From NCBI GenBank assembly GCA_038373885.1, contig JAWZYV010018267.1, positions 555,768 to 619,767 of the forward strand: a DNA stretch of 64,000 nucleotides, written 5' to 3'. The DNA is from Cheiracanthium punctorium. Its lineage: Eukaryota; Arthropoda; Arachnida; Araneae; Cheiracanthiidae. The notes below the pieces were generated by a model. It made no database searches. It saw only the letters and a list, made by a program, of their open reading frames with translations, and had not been told where the DNA came from. The translations under genes were made by a program, and so were the position numbers. This document shows positions 23,710 through 35,932 of the stretch, piece after piece. The first letter of the stretch is position 1. Each line of letters opens with the position of its first letter.

Positions 23710-26700
23710 GCATGTATAACTCCAATATCATTACAATTGTAAGTATATTTGCCATTCTTGAGCTGCAAGAAGTACACCTGAACACATCAGAATGTATACA
23801 CCGCTTCCTTTTACAGGGACACTCAAAAGAATTCTTATGCGTTACGCTCTACGGACATATCAGTAACTACTGAAGCCATTCTAAAACTTTTTTCAGTGAT
23901 GAAAGAGTGTACAATTCCTGGGTATTTTAGGCTAACTTTTACGCGGGTAGAATTCTTTTACAGGAAAACTCAAAAGAATGTCATAGTAATTTCAATTGTA
24001 TGTCATTCCATCGATAACAATATTTCCACTTCTAGATCTCCAGAAATGCCACATGAACACTGCTGTCTTTTACAGGGTCACCTAAAATAATTCTTATAGA
24101 TTTCTGTCTATGGGCATCTGTGTAACTAGTGAACGGATACTAAAACTTTTTTTCTCTGATAGAGTTGAATACTTCCTTGGTATCTTAGGCTGCCTTTCAT
24201 GCATGTATAATTAATAGTTCTTTTAGAGGGACATTCAAAATAATGCAATTGCATGTTTAACTTCAATATCATTACAATTGAAAGGATATTTGCCATTCTT
24301 GAGTTGCACAAAGTACACCTGAACACGTCAGAATGTATACACCGCTTCCTTTTACAGGGAGACTCAAAAGAATTCTTATGCATTACGCTCTACGGACATC
24401 TCTGTAACTACTCAACCCATTCTTAAACTTTTTTCTGTCATGGAAGAGTGTACAATTCCTGGGTATTTTAGGCTAACTTTGATGCAGGAAGCATAAATAG
24501 TTCTTTTACAGGAACACTCAAAATAATGTCAAAGTGTTTAACTTCAGTGTCATTACGTCTATAAGAATATTTCTAGTTCTAGATCTCCAGAGCTGCCACC
24601 TGAACACTGCTGCCTTTTACAGGGTCACTAAAAATAATTCTTATACACTACGCTCTATGGAATATATGCAACTACTGAGCCGATTCTAAACTTTTTTTCA
24701 CTGATTGAGAGGTGTACACTTCCTTGGAATGTTAGTCTACCATCCATGCTTGTAGCACAAACAGTTCTTTTACTGGGACACTCAAAATAATGCCATTGCA
24801 TGTTTAACTCCAATATCATTACAATTGTAAGGATATTTGCCATTCTTGAGCTGCAAAAAGTACACCTGAACACGTCAGAATGTATACACCGCTTCCTTTT
24901 ACAGGGACACTCAAAAGAATTCTGATGCATTACGCTCTACGGACATCTCTGTAATTACTCAACCCATTCCAAAACTTTTTCAGTCATGGAAGAGTCTACA
25001 GTTCCTGGTTATTTTGGGCTAATAAGAATATTTCCAGTTCTAGATCTCCAGAGCTGCCACATGAACACTGCCGTCTTTTACAGGGTCACTAAAATAATTC
25101 TTATACATTTGGCTCTATGGGCATCTGTGTAAATAAGGAACCGATTCTAATTTTTTTTTTCACTAATAGACAGTTGTACACTTCCTTGGTATCCTAGGCT
25201 ACCTTTCATGCATGTATCATAAATAGTTCTTTTACAGGGACACTGGAAATGAATCGTCACCTCAACACAGCAGAATGTTTAATGCGCTTATTTTTACAGG
25301 GAAAAGTAAAGAATTCTTATGCATTACGCTCTACGGACATATCTGTAACTACTGAACCCATTCTAAAACTTTTTTCAGTGTTGGAAAAGTGTACAATTCC
25401 TGGGTATTTTAGGTTAACTTTTATGCGGGAAGCGTAAAGAGTTCTTTTACAGGAACACTCAAAATATTGTCATAGTGTTTAAATTGTTTGTCATTCCATC
25501 AATAAGAATATTTCCAGCTCTAGATCTCCAGAGCTTCCACAGAAACACTGCTGTCTTTTAATGGGTCACCTAAAATAATTCTTATACATTACTATCTATG
25601 GGCATCTGTGTAACTAGTGAACTGATACTAAACCATTTGCTCTCTGATAGAGAGTTGTCACTTGCTTTGTATCTTAGGCTACCGTTCATGCATGTATAAT
25701 TAATAGTTCTTTAACAAGGACACTCAAAATAATGCCATTGGATGTTTAACATCAATATCATTACAATTGTAAGGATATTTGCCATACTTCAGCTGCACAA
25801 AGTACACCTGAACACGTCAGAATGTATACACCGCTTCCTTTTACAGGGACACTAAAAAGAATTCTGATGCATTACGCTCTACGGACATCTCTGTAACTAC
25901 TCAACCCATTCTTAAACTTTTTTCAGTCATGGAAGAGTGTACAATTCCTTGTTATTTTAGGCTAACATTGATGCACGAAACATTAGTGCTTTTACAGGAA
26001 CACTCAAAATAATGTCATAGTGTTTAACTTCTATGTCATTGCGTCTATAAGAATATATCCAGTTCTAGTTAGCCAGAGCTTCCACCTGAACACTACTGCA
26101 TTTTACAAGGTCACTTAAAATAATTCTTATACATTACGCTCTATGGAATCTTTGTAACTAATGAACCGATTCTTTACTTTTTTTCGCTGATAGAGAGGTT
26201 TACATTTGCTTGGAATGTTAGGCTACCTTTCATACTTGTAGCATTAATAGTTCTTTTACAGGGACACTCAAAATAATGCCATGGCATGTTTAACTCCAAT
26301 ATCATGACAATTGTAAGGATATTTGAAATTCTTGAGCTGCAAAAAGTACACCTGAACACGTCAGAATGTATACACCGCTTCCTTTTACAGGGACACTCAA
26401 AAGAATTCTTATGCATTACGCTCTACGGACATATCTGTAACTACTGAACCCATTCTAAAATTTTGTCAGTGATGGAAGAGTGTACAATTCCTGGCTATTT
26501 TAGGTTAACTTTTATGCGGGAAGCGTAAAGAGTTCTTTTACAGGAACACTCAAAATAATGTCATAGTTTTTAAATTGTTTGTCATTCCATCGATAAGAAT
26601 ATTTCCAGTTCTAGATGTCCAGAGCTTCCACATAAACACTGCTGTCTTTTACAGGGTCACCTAAAATAATTCTTATACATTACTGTCTATGGGTATCTGT

Positions 26701-27554
26701 GTAACTAGTGAACTGATACTAAACCTTTTGTTCTCTGATAGAGAGTTGTGCACTTGCTTTGTATCTTAAGCTACCTTTCATGCATGTATAATTAATTGTT
26801 CTTTTACAGGGACACTCAAAATAATGGCATTGCATGTTTAACTTCAATATAATTACAATTGCAGGAATATTTGCAGTTCTTGAGCTGCAGAAAGTACACC
26901 TTAACACGTGAGAATGTATACACCGCTTCCTTTTACAGGGACACTCATAAGAATTCTAATGCATTGCGCTCTACGGACATCTTTGTAACTACTCAACCCA
27001 TTCTTAAACTTTTTTCAGTCATGGAAGAGTGTACAATTCCTTGTTAGTTTAGTCTAACATTGATGCACGAAGCATAAACAGTGCTTTTACAGGGACACTC
27101 AAAATAATGCCATTGCATGTATAACTCCAATATCATTACAATTGTAAGTATATTTGCCATTCTTGAGCTGCAAGATGTACACCTGAACACGTGAGAATGT
27201 ATAAACCGCTTCCTTTTACAGGAACACTCAAAAGAACTCTTGCGCGTTACCCTCTGTGAACAGACTGTAACTACTGAACCCATTATAAAACTTTTTTCAG
27301 TGATGGAAGCAGGGGCGTAGCCAGGGGGGTATATCGGGATATATCCCCCCCGAAATTTTTGGATTAGTGATGAAATTCCGTCTATTTATGCAGATATAAG
27401 TTCATATCCCCCCCCCCCCCCCGAAAAATTTTCCTGGCTACGCGCCTGGATGGAATAGTGTACAATTCCTGGGTCTTTTAGGCTACCTTTCATGCTTGTA
27501 GCATTAATAGTTCTTTTACAGGGACACTCAAAATAATTCCATTGCATGTTTAAC
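23710..27554. repeat. Satellite array, second block
   Basis: The satellite continues on the right of the BEL element with the same tetrameric unit. The shortened variant (ATGAATCGTCACCTCAACACAGC) recurs near 25250. Unit order and spacing match the main block. A hAT MITE (27310-27448) interrupts one monomer. The block stops after GCATGTTTAAC near 27554. Confidence 0.9.
27310..27448. mobile_element. hAT-type MITE (139 bp) in satellite DNA
   Basis: The termini are CAGGGGCGTAGCCAGG and, as reverse complement, CAGGCGCGTAGCCAGG. The flanking 8-mers are GATGGAAG (27302-27309) and GATGGAAT (27449-27456), differing at one base. The satellite monomer GTGATGGAAGAGTGTACAATTCC is interrupted exactly there. 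C-runs and the GGGATATATCCC palindrome make it hairpin-like. Confidence 0.88.
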
Positions 27555-28490
27555 CTCCCGACTGACTACAGGTTCGAACACTTCGGGCAAGAAAGCGTAC
27601 TTCGTAGAAATTTTTCCATCGAAAAAAACCGTCATTTTTCATTCCCCCTCTGACGATCAACACCCCGTGGTGCTTCGTTGGTGAGGAGCTGAAGCTATCT
27701 GCTAGAATCGTGTGTCAGGAGAAATGGTTTTCTTCTGGTTAGGGGTGATGACCCCCCCCCCACCACCCTTCCCACCCACAGAATTCCAACACTATTGAAT
27801 CTTTGAAAGACCAGTTTTTTTTTCTATGTATGAACATGAATATTGTACTTTTTCTCTCTGCTTGTCCTAGAAGAAAGACCGTTTTTAGTGCAGAATAAAA
27901 TGTATGCATTTTACTAATATATACATGTACACAGGACTGTTTTTATATATGCATATTTAAAATAATTTATTCAGTATCAAAAAATATTTTTCATTTTTTG
28001 ATAGAATATTAATTAAAGGTATATTAGTAAAACACATAGAATGCATTTCGAAATAATTTTTTTCGTGATTTGATTTATCTATTTCTATTAAATATTCACG
28101 GTAATTTTATAAATACCCTTTTAAATTTTTAAAATCTCCACTTTTGCCATTTTTGAAAGTTTCTTGGCAGATTTTCTAAATCAGAGAAATATCGGATCGT
28201 CACTTAATTCAAATCAAAGTAAATTGACTCCCAAAATTTGTTTTCTTTCTTTTTAAGTTTCATAATTTTACATTTTTTTAAACTATGTATAAAACTTCTG
28301 ATAGTTATACTAAACAATACAGAGGAAAGCTTTGCTACTTAACACTTTCAGATACATTTTACTTGGGTGCAAATACTATATCCTGTGGATCTTTTACAAA
28401 TCTCAGGAATGAATTTCATTGCTGAGGAATTTGAAATTCAAAATTTCGCAAAAGAAGAAAATAATACGTTTGTTTGTTTGTGTTATGAAA
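27555..28490. other. Unassigned AT-rich segment within the array
   Basis: Satellite homology ends at 27554. I see no gene. There is a C-run near 27751-27768 and long AT-rich stretches. The start follows a TTAA and reads CCTCCCGACTG, slightly like a piggyBac end, but no matching right end was found. Confidence 0.4.
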
Positions 28491-28619
28491 AGCGTACACG
28501 ATGGGCATCTGCCTACGGGGTGGGGTGCCTTTGATGGAGGACTTTTTAAGTGATTCAAACGCTCATTCAGGTTATACTTGGAGAAAACCGACCAACACTT
28601 GAGACTGTTAGATTGACAG

Positions 28620-29097
28620 CAGGCCCAGACTGGTCAGGTCGGCTGGCCGGCTATTGCCGAGGGCCCCTGACCTAAGGGGGGGCCCAACGAGGCTTAAATA
28701 ATAGATATACTACTTTATAATTAGAGTAATTTGATATGCATCAGAGTAATATATATCAGAGTAATTATGATTATTTATTTTTTAGTAATCTTACGCTTCC
28801 ACACAGTGGCGTAGCGGAGGGCCCACAGGGAACCCGAGGCGCGAGGGCCTCGCCGAAAAATAAGTGGCCCCAACAGCTTTAAAATAGTTAGGAGGAGCTT
28901 TTAGGTACATAAGCTTTTTTCAAATACAGTCGATCAACATTATAACGAAATTCTCATTCGTTATATCTGTGAGTTCATTATATACCGGTTTCGCTATAAT
29001 GTGGTTGGACTGTATTGCTTACCGTAATATTCTATTCAATCCAAATTCCCTTTTCAATACCTAGACGAGGACCCCCAAACCAGCCAGTCCGGGCCTG
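28620..29097. mobile_element. hAT-type MITE (478 bp) inside a SINE
   Basis: The termini are CAGGCCCAGACTGG and, as reverse complement, CAGGCCCGGACTGG. Flanking 8-mers ATTGACAG and ACTGACAT agree at 6 of 8 positions. The surrounding SINE is interrupted exactly at these ends. It contains a pogo-like MITE at 28927-29012. Confidence 0.78.
28927..29012. mobile_element. pogo-like palindromic MITE (86 bp), TA target
   Basis: The element is nearly one inverted repeat: CAGTCGATCAACATTATAAC pairs with CTATAATGTGGTTGGACTG, and both ends are flanked by TA (28925-28926, 29013-29014). Confidence 0.75.
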
Positions 29098-29190
29098 ACT
29101 GACATTCACACTGTACGGCAGAACTCTGAATCTTCACACTTCAGCCGCCTATCGAAATTCAGTGTCTTATCCACTCGGCCATGGTGGGGA

Positions 29191-30311
29191 ATAAAATAAT
29201 AAATCATGCGAAGTGCGTGAATTATGAACACTTTCCGACAAATTCATATAGACGTATATAATGGATTCGCTTATAAAAATTTCATAAAACCTGCCTAAAT
29301 CTGAGTAATTGGTAAAACGAATTGTCTCTTTTCATCCAAAATTCGGAAAATTTCATTTAATAACTTTACATTTAAAATAAAAGTTAAGATACAAAAGAAA
29401 CTACATCTTAACGAAGGTACACTTTCATTAGAAAAGATATAATATCTCCAATTCAAATCAATGTAACCACAAGGAGGCTGAGAAATTACTCAAAACTGAG
29501 CATAATAACAAATAAAAATCTCTCGAGTTATGAGAGGGTTTGATCATTTAAAGAACCCGTTTTTAATCTGCTCACCATCACTGAAAAGATTTAATGTAGA
29601 ATACACCCTACTGTGACCAATGCTGCTTCCGAGCCCGGGTATTTGAAATCTCAGCTGGACAAGTTTTGCGCTCACACAGTTGCTGGGTAAAGAACCTATG
29701 ATTAACCTGTTCACATTCATCACTGAAAAGACCTAATTTAAGTCTGACAGACCGTCCAATTTCAGACAGCTGTCGCCATAAATCTCTGACCTGCGGTCCG
29801 AAAAAGGCAGATTCTCCATTTTGCGGTTTATCATTTAGTACTATGATTTTCGATTTAATCGTTCGTCAACCGAAATACGCCTCTTTCTAACCACAGATCA
29901 GTCATTTATTGCATCACCCCTTTTTCACGAAAATATCGGTATCTCTCGCAGTCTGAAAATGTATGGTGGTGAGCCCAGGAGTCAATTAAATGCTCTCACC
30001 TCCCTCTTCTAAAATTTCAACCGAGTATTTAACTGAAGGCTAAGTGAAAATACAAGTGTTTCTATTGGGGGGTTGAGGAAGGGCATTCAGAGTGTGAAAC
30101 ATTTTAGTGTAAAAATGAAAAAAAAAAAATCAAATACTTTAAAAAAAAAATACACTTCACCAAAAAGCGCCGCCCTTTCGCATGCCCACTCCTTCCTTAG
30201 ATTTTCTATTTCAAGCGCCTCCCCCACCCACTCATATAAAAAAATAAACCCCTTCATTATTGTGCGTGGTTTTTTTTTTTTTTTTTTTTTTTCGAGTGCG
30301 CTTTTTCTCCG
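29191..30311. other. No gene recognised
   Basis: This 1.1-kb AT-rich stretch holds no frame I can assign. It has A-runs near its right end and a T-run near 30270-30292. Confidence 0.45.
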
Positions 30312-30540
30312 CCCACCACATACTTACCTCCATGACCGAGAGGATAAGACACTGAAAATTGGTAGATTGTTGGTGTGTGAAGGTCCAGAGTTTTGGCTTA
30401 CAACGCATTTGCTGAACTAAAGGTCTGGAGTTTTGGGCGGTTTTCTCCAAATGTAACATGAATAAGTGTTAGAACCCCTTAAAATGTCGTTCGCCAAAGG
30501 CGTCCTTCCTTTATCAGATAGTCCTCGTGCTTAACACAAC
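30312..30540 (+). repeat. tRNA-derived SINE copy
   Basis: The head CTCCATGACCGAGAGGATAAG is a degenerate A box, followed by GGTCCAGAGTTTTGGC, then the shared tail GGTTTTCTCCAAATGTAAC, ATAAGTGTTAGAACCCCTTA. The tail matches the SINE tails at 28500, 44860, 45120 and 45650. Confidence 0.68.
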
Positions 30541-30624
30541 AACATAGAACGTAGTAGACCAGCGAGTATCAAAAATTTCAGAATTAACACTTTAAAAATG
30601 AATATTTTAAATCTTTTTGTTTAA

Positions 30625-30720
30625 ATTAATATATATATATATATATATATATTATATTAATATATATATAATATATATATTAAATATATATATAATATAT
30701 ATATTAAATATATATATATA
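30625..30720. repeat. (AT)n microsatellite with short symmetric blocks
   Basis: Runs of TATATA are interrupted by TTAATATA and TTAAATATA, repeated in tandem. Confidence 0.85.
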
Positions 30721-30725
30721 ATTAC

Positions 30726-30862
30726 AACAGACCCACTTATTTTAAAAAAATGTGTGTGTGTATATATATATATAGAATATAGAATAGCTAACTTAGGATA
30801 ACGAATCCCAAGATAATTCATATATATATGCACACACACATTTTTTAATAAGTGGGTCTGTT
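30726..30862. mobile_element. Hairpin MITE with TG/CA-rich arms
   Basis: The ends AACAGACCCACTTATT and, as reverse complement, AACAGACCCACTTATT are identical. The pairing continues through A-runs, TGTGTGTG/CACACACA and TATATATA, giving arms of about 45 bp around a non-repeated centre (GAATAGCTAACTTAGG). No TSD is clear. Confidence 0.7.
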
Positions 30863-30934
30863 TTAAGCAGAAGCGCAGCAGTTGAATAAGTTTAGGGGGG
30901 AGGGGGGATCGGTATGTTTCTATAAATAACGCTT

Positions 30935-31904
30935 ACGTATACATCGCTTACTTTTACAGGGGCACTCAAAAGAATTCTGCTGCATTCTGCTCTACGGACA
31001 TATCAGTAACTAACTCCTGAACCCATTCTAAAACATTTTTCAGCGATGGAAGAGTGTACAATTCCTGGGTATTTTAGGTTAACTTTTATGAGGGAAGCGT
31101 AAAGAGTTCTTTTACAGGAAAACTCAAAATAATGTCATAGTGTTTAACTTCAGTGTCATCACGTCTATAAGAATATTTCCAGTTCTAGATCTCCTGCCAC
31201 CTGAACATTGCTGCCTTTTACAGGGTCACTTAAAATAATTCTTATACACTACGCTCTATGGAATCTTTGTAACTACTGAGCCGATTCTATATTTTTTTTC
31301 ACTGATTGAGAGGTGTACACTTCCTTGGAATGTTAGTCTACCTTCCATGCTTGTAGCACTAATAGTTCTTTTACAGGGACACTCAAAATAATGCCATTGC
31401 ATGTTAAACATCAATATCATTACAATTCTAAGGATATTTGCCATTCTTGAGCTGCACAAAGTACACCTGAACACGTCTGAGTGTATACACCGCTTCCTTT
31501 TACAGGGACGCTCAAAAGAATTATGATGCATTACGCTCTACGGACATCTCTGTAACTACTCAACCCATTCTTAAACTTTTTTCAGTCATGGCAGAGTGTA
31601 CAATTCCTTGTTATTTTACGCTAACATTGATGCACGAAGCATAAACAGTGCTTTTACAGGAACACTCAAAATAATGTCATAGTGTTTAACTTCTATGTCA
31701 TTACGCCTATAAGAATATTTCCAGTCTAGATCGCCAGAGCTTCCACCTGAACACTACTGCATTTTACAGGGTCACTAAAATAATTCTTATACATTACGGT
31801 CTATGGAATCTTTGTAACTACTGAACCGATTCGATACTTTTTTTCTCTTATAGAGAGGTGTACACTTCCTTGGAATGTTAGGCTACCTTTCATGTTTGTA
31901 GTAT
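30935..31904. repeat. Satellite array, third block
   Basis: Satellite homology resumes near 30935 (ACGTATACATCGCTT against consensus ATGTATACACCGCTT) and runs to the TG of the truncated Gypsy LTR at 31905. The monomer order agrees with the main block. Confidence 0.88.
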
Positions 31905-32894
31905 TGTTGCGGAACTACTCTTCTTGTTTCCGGGGTTCGTCGTTCTAAAGTCCAGTTGGTGTAGACGTTCTGGTAAAAAGTCCACTGGTCAGGATGGAAT
32001 ATAACTTTATTGCTTCTAGAACTTCGTGGACAATCAGCTGTACAAAATTCACACGCACAATTAAACAGTAATGTGCTTTTAACAGTTCTCTTAGATCAGA
32101 AGTTCTCACAAATGCTGTATTTCTCACACAAAATAAGTCACTTTCACAGGCAAAAATTCAGTGAAAATATTCAAGAGATATCGTACACAATCCCTTAAGA
32201 CACAGCAATGAAGAATTTACACACAGCACTTTGAAAACAGCTTCGTGAAGCAAGCTAAAACACGACTTCTATAGCACTATCAATTCAGAAAGCAAGCGTA
32301 CTCTCACTGACAGCTCTTCACACATTGAGCGTTCAACTCGCACTGAACTGTCGGGGCAGCGCGCTGGTGGAATTTATAGAGGAGGCAGAAGCTGCGATCA
32401 TTTTCTAGAAAAGTATATTCCTCGAAGATTCCAGGTAAAGCGGGACTTCTGATTACGCCATAGAAGAGAAATGTTAGGTTATTATGCGTTTTTAATGCAG
32501 GAAAAATAACTTCTAGGCCCCATTCGGAAAATCGTGCCAAATCACCAAAAAGTCGCCAAGCTTGGCGACTTTTGGCGAAATATCGCCAAATTTGGCGCCA
32601 AAAATAAGTTCTCAAATGTGAAGAGATCGAAGCCCTAGGACTAATATTTCTCGCGATTTCTAGAACCTCCATTGAAAAACAATGGCAAACCGAAACCTCC
32701 ATATCTCCGGTTCCAATTGACCGATTTTGATGCAACAAAAAGCAAAATTTATCTATTTAAAGCGTAGAATACGAATTTTAAACCATGTTATGCCCCAGAG
32801 CAGCGGGTTGCCCCGAAAATTAGTAACATTTCCCCCTTCCCAAGGACTGCACGTCCCGGGCAGTACAATCCCCAGTTAGGAGGTCACACAAATA
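31905..32894 (-). repeat. LTR (3' portion) of the second Gypsy
   Basis: This LTR-like segment holds no pol motifs. It contains a dense palindromic region near 32556-32602 built from TTGGCGACTT, TTGGCGAAATATCGCC and TTTGGCGCCA. It stops at the TA target of the Tc1 insertion; the remaining part is 34297-34622. Confidence 0.6.
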
Positions 32895-34296
32895 CACTCT
32901 ATAACAAATAAATCGACGCACCAAGAAGGAGGTGTCCGATTGTGACGAAAATTGGTGGATAGGAAGACAATGTACAGAATAGTAAATGATTAAAATTTCA
33001 GAACAATTGAATAATTTATTTCAGAGTTAGAGTAACAAGCTCTATAAGGTGTTGACCCGCCGCTAGCCTGGATACAAGCTGCCACACGGCGTGGCATAGA
33101 TCGATAAAGCTCCCGGATGGTCTGCGGTATTTCCTGCCAAATTCGCTCCAATTGTCGAACGAGGTCATCAACAGTCCGTGCCAGATGCAATCGCCTTCCC
33201 ATCATATCCCAGACATGCTCGATGGGAAAGACATCTGGCGATCTGGCAGGCCAAGGAAGAGTTTGACAAGCTTGCAGACAGTTTAGAGAAACACGAGCCG
33301 TATGTGGTCTGGCATTGTCCTGCTGAAAAACCAGCCCAGGGCACTGCAAAAGGAACGGTAGCAAAACAGGTCTTAGGATGTCGTCCACGTACTGCTGTGC
33401 AGTAAGTGTACCTCTAATGACGACCAAAGGGGGTCCGGCTGTCAAAGGAAATGGAACCCCAGGCCATAATGCCTTGTTGAGGGCCGGTGTGGCGTGCAAT
33501 AGTGAAAGCAGGATCCCCCTTCTGCCCTGTACGTCTCCAAACACGTCTTCGATGATCGTCAGGACAGAGTTGGAAGCGGGACTCGTCACTAAAGACTATA
33601 CGTCCCCAGTCGGCATCATTCCAACCTGATCGAGCCCTGCACCACTGTAATCTGGCTCGGCAGTGTGCAGGCGTGAGTGGCAGGTGGCGCAAAGGTCGAC
33701 GCGAGCGTAGATTTCACTCTCTCAACCGTCTGTGAATGGTCATGATGGACACTGGTGTTTGTGTTGAACGTCTAATGGTTGATAGAGATGAAGAAGGCGC
33801 TGTGACAGCTGATCGGACCATCACTCTGTCATCACGATCTGTTGTAGCCCTAGGTCGACCGCTACCATCCTGACGCTGCACTCTGCCATTTTCCACCCAT
33901 CCTTGCCAGCATCTTCGAATCGTCGCATCGCTTCGACTCAAATGACGAGCGATTCTCAGATTAGTCCAACCGGCCTCTTTCAATCCAATGATATGACCTC
34001 TGTCAAACTCTGACAGTTGTTCGTAATGAGCACGAATCCTGCAGCGAGGCATTTTTTAAGTTGTTGAAAGGTCATCTGAATTGCAATCAAACCGAAAGTT
34101 TTAACAGCCGTTGAAGAACTGCTCCTTATATACGTCTGCTGGATGCGCAGTTCCGATGTGCTAGAGATCAAACTATTCATTCATTGGACACCAAATTTGA
34201 ATCATTTGCATATCTGTTCAAAACATTCATGCATACGAAATTTCAAAGCAATCGGATGATTGTTTCTTGGTGCGTCGATTTTTTTGTTATAGAGTG
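32895..34296 (-). mobile_element. Tc1-like element (1,402 bp), TA target
   Basis: Both ends start CACTCTATAACAAA, followed by ATCGACGCACCAAGAA, and are flanked by TA (32893-32894, 34297-34298). It encodes a broken Tc1-type transposase and sits in the LTR of the second Gypsy. Confidence 0.93.
32990..34052 (-). pseudogene. Tc1-like transposase, one stop and one frameshift
   Basis: Reading from 34052: paired helix-turn-helix domains (residues about 10-110, LSEFDRGHIIGLKEAGWTN and a second HTH), then the DDE core with first Asp in FSDES, second in QQDNARPH and Glu in PIEHVWD. By my count 32 residues separate the last two, two fewer than canonical DD34E. An in-frame TGA lies at 33714-33716 and a one-base frameshift lies in the C5/G5 run near 33429-33433, after which the C-terminus (SMPRRVAACIQASGG) is intact. 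Few lesions suggest modest age. Confidence 0.92.
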
Positions 34297-34627
34297 TATA
34301 TACAGCGTCCAACCGTTAACCAAATCTTAACAACATAATTTAAGCAAATAATCAATAAACACAGTAAGCAAATACACTCTAATAAATAAATAATAGACAT
34401 AATAATCAATTACACTAATAAGTAATAAATGTAATAAACAAATACACATTAATAAAAACCAATATATTACAGATATGTACACTAAACATGGCGTAAGTAG
34501 TGAGTGAAAGAGAGTTGACGAAAGAGGAAGAGAAGAGAAAGACAGGAAAGAAATGAGAGTGTAAAGAAAGGAGGAATTACGCCATAGTGACCATGGTCTG
34601 ATAGTCAAATAACTAATTACATCCGCG
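34297..34627 (-). repeat. LTR (5' portion) of the second Gypsy
   Basis: AT-rich tract between the end of the integrase frame and the Tc1 insertion, with the LTR start probably at the TG near 34622 on the minus strand. The CGCCATAG motif recurs on both sides of the Tc1 element. Confidence 0.5.
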
Positions 34628-35932
34628 CTAGATGGCTAGCCGATCGTAATGTACAACTCTTGACTTCGAGTTTCGTGACTTACGAATCCGTACGATGACG
34701 TCATTCAGCCGGTTTAGGACTGTGTAAGGACCGTCCCAAGGCGATTGCAGCTTGGGAGATAGGCCTTTCCGTCGAGTAGGATTCCATAACCAAACTCTGT
34801 CACCTACGAAGTCTGTCACTCAACAAAGTCAAGTCCTGTAGCTTTCGTGTCGTAGCGATTCTTCATCCTCTCCGTGTTCAGGTTGATCCGCTCCCGAGCA
34901 AAATGATGCACGTCTTCAAACCGTGCCCGAATATTTTCCACGTACTCTTCTGGCGATGAAGGCGCATCTGGAGGGCGGCCGAACACTAGATCGGCGGGAA
35001 GACGAAGATCTCTTCCGAGCAGCATCTGGGAAGGTGTGAAGCCGGTTGTCTCGTGGACGGCACTCCTATAGGCCAGCAGGAAGAGGGGGAGTTTCTTGTC
35101 CCAGTCCTCTTGATTCCTAGATACCAGGAGCGAGAGGTTGTTCAAAATTGTGCGATTGAACCTCTCCATCATGCCGTCGATTGTTGGTGTAAAGGCGTAG
35201 TCTGGGTTTTGTCTATTCCGAGAAATTGACATAGTCCTTTAAAAACAGCAGAGGTAAAGTTCGTTCCTTGGTCGGAATGAAGTTGCAGAGGGGTTCCATT
35301 TCTGGAAATCCATTCTTGCACCAATACCTCTGCTACGGTCGTAGCTTCTTGATCGGGAATAGGAAACGCTTCGGGCCATTTAGAAAAGTAGTCAATGACA
35401 ACTAGGATGTATTTGTTGCCACCCGAGGTTCGCGGAAGAGGTCCCAGGATGTCGTGGGCAATCCTCTCAAAAAGCGCTCCTACATTCTAACGATGTAGTC
35501 TTACACAGCTTCGTTTCTTCGAGCCTTTACGGCCAGCACAGGCGTCACAAGCTTGACACCACTTTTCGACGTCGCCTCGAGCCCTAGCCCATTAGAAGCG
35601 CTCGCGAACTTTCTGCAGTGTCTTCATTACGCCAAAATTGCCTCCAGTTAAGCCATTATGAAGTTCTTCTAGAACCTTCGGAATCCTCGAACGAAGGAGT
35701 ACTAACTGCCATCGGAGCATCTTGCCGTCGTCCGACTCCATTTACGACACAGGACTCCATTTCTCAGGCGAAGCGAATCCCATAAAGCCCAGTACTGTTT
35801 TGTTGCCGGACTGTAAGATGATATTTCTTGCCAACTGGGCTTAGCGCTGGATTTTTTTTTTAGCGCTGGATTAACTCCAATATCATGACCATTGTCAGGA
35901 TATTTGAAATTCTTGAGCTGCAAAAAGTACAC
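34628..35932 (-). pseudogene. pol: Gypsy integrase of the second element
   Basis: Minus-strand segments read: an N-terminal region with LWDSLRLRNGVLCRKW (35932-35702; its 5' end overlaps the satellite junction), the core with VVIDYFSKWPEAFP (first Asp) near 35400-35370, HSDQGTNF (second Asp) near 35280, GMMERFNRT (Glu) near 35170, LPLFLLAYRSAVHETTGFTP, and the C-terminal GDRVWLWNPTRRKGLSPKL with WDGPYTVL (34819-34628). All three catalytic residues are present but in different frames. Stops separate at least four pieces. Confidence 0.87.

Larger units (their letters stand above)
28491..29190 (-). repeat. tRNA-derived SINE, split by a hAT MITE
   Basis: On the minus strand the head reads CCACCATGGCCGAGTGGATAAG, an A-box-like tRNA head (29185-29100). 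After the MITE the tail continues with GGTTTTCTCCAAGTATAACC, GAGCGTTTGAATCACTTAAAAA and a GGCACCCCACCCCG block (28611-28495). The same head and tail adjoin without a gap in the SINE at about 30315. Confidence 0.72.
31905..35872 (-). mobile_element. Second Gypsy element, 5'-truncated, in satellite DNA
   Basis: A minus-strand fragment consists of an integrase region (35932-34628) and an LTR-like segment ending (plus strand) at TGTTGCGGAACTACTC. A Tc1 element (32895-34296) splits the LTR. Upstream pol and gag are missing, and the satellite resumes at 35873. On the right the junction carries a duplicated TAGCGCTGGATT around a T-run (35841-35872). The integrase type resembles the 412/mdg group of arthropods. 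Confidence 0.75.

Noticed and set aside
24126..24383. Zinc-finger protein gene
   Set aside because: The Cys-rich frame is a translation of satellite units, recurs in many blocks and lacks a C2H2 spacing.
27555..30934. Second piggyBac insertion
   Set aside because: The left edge follows TTAA with CCTCCC, but no TTAA or inverted end was found on the right, and part of a monomer is missing.
32304..32738. A 144-aa host gene
   Set aside because: It lies in the LTR of the second Gypsy and overlaps a palindrome-rich non-coding region.
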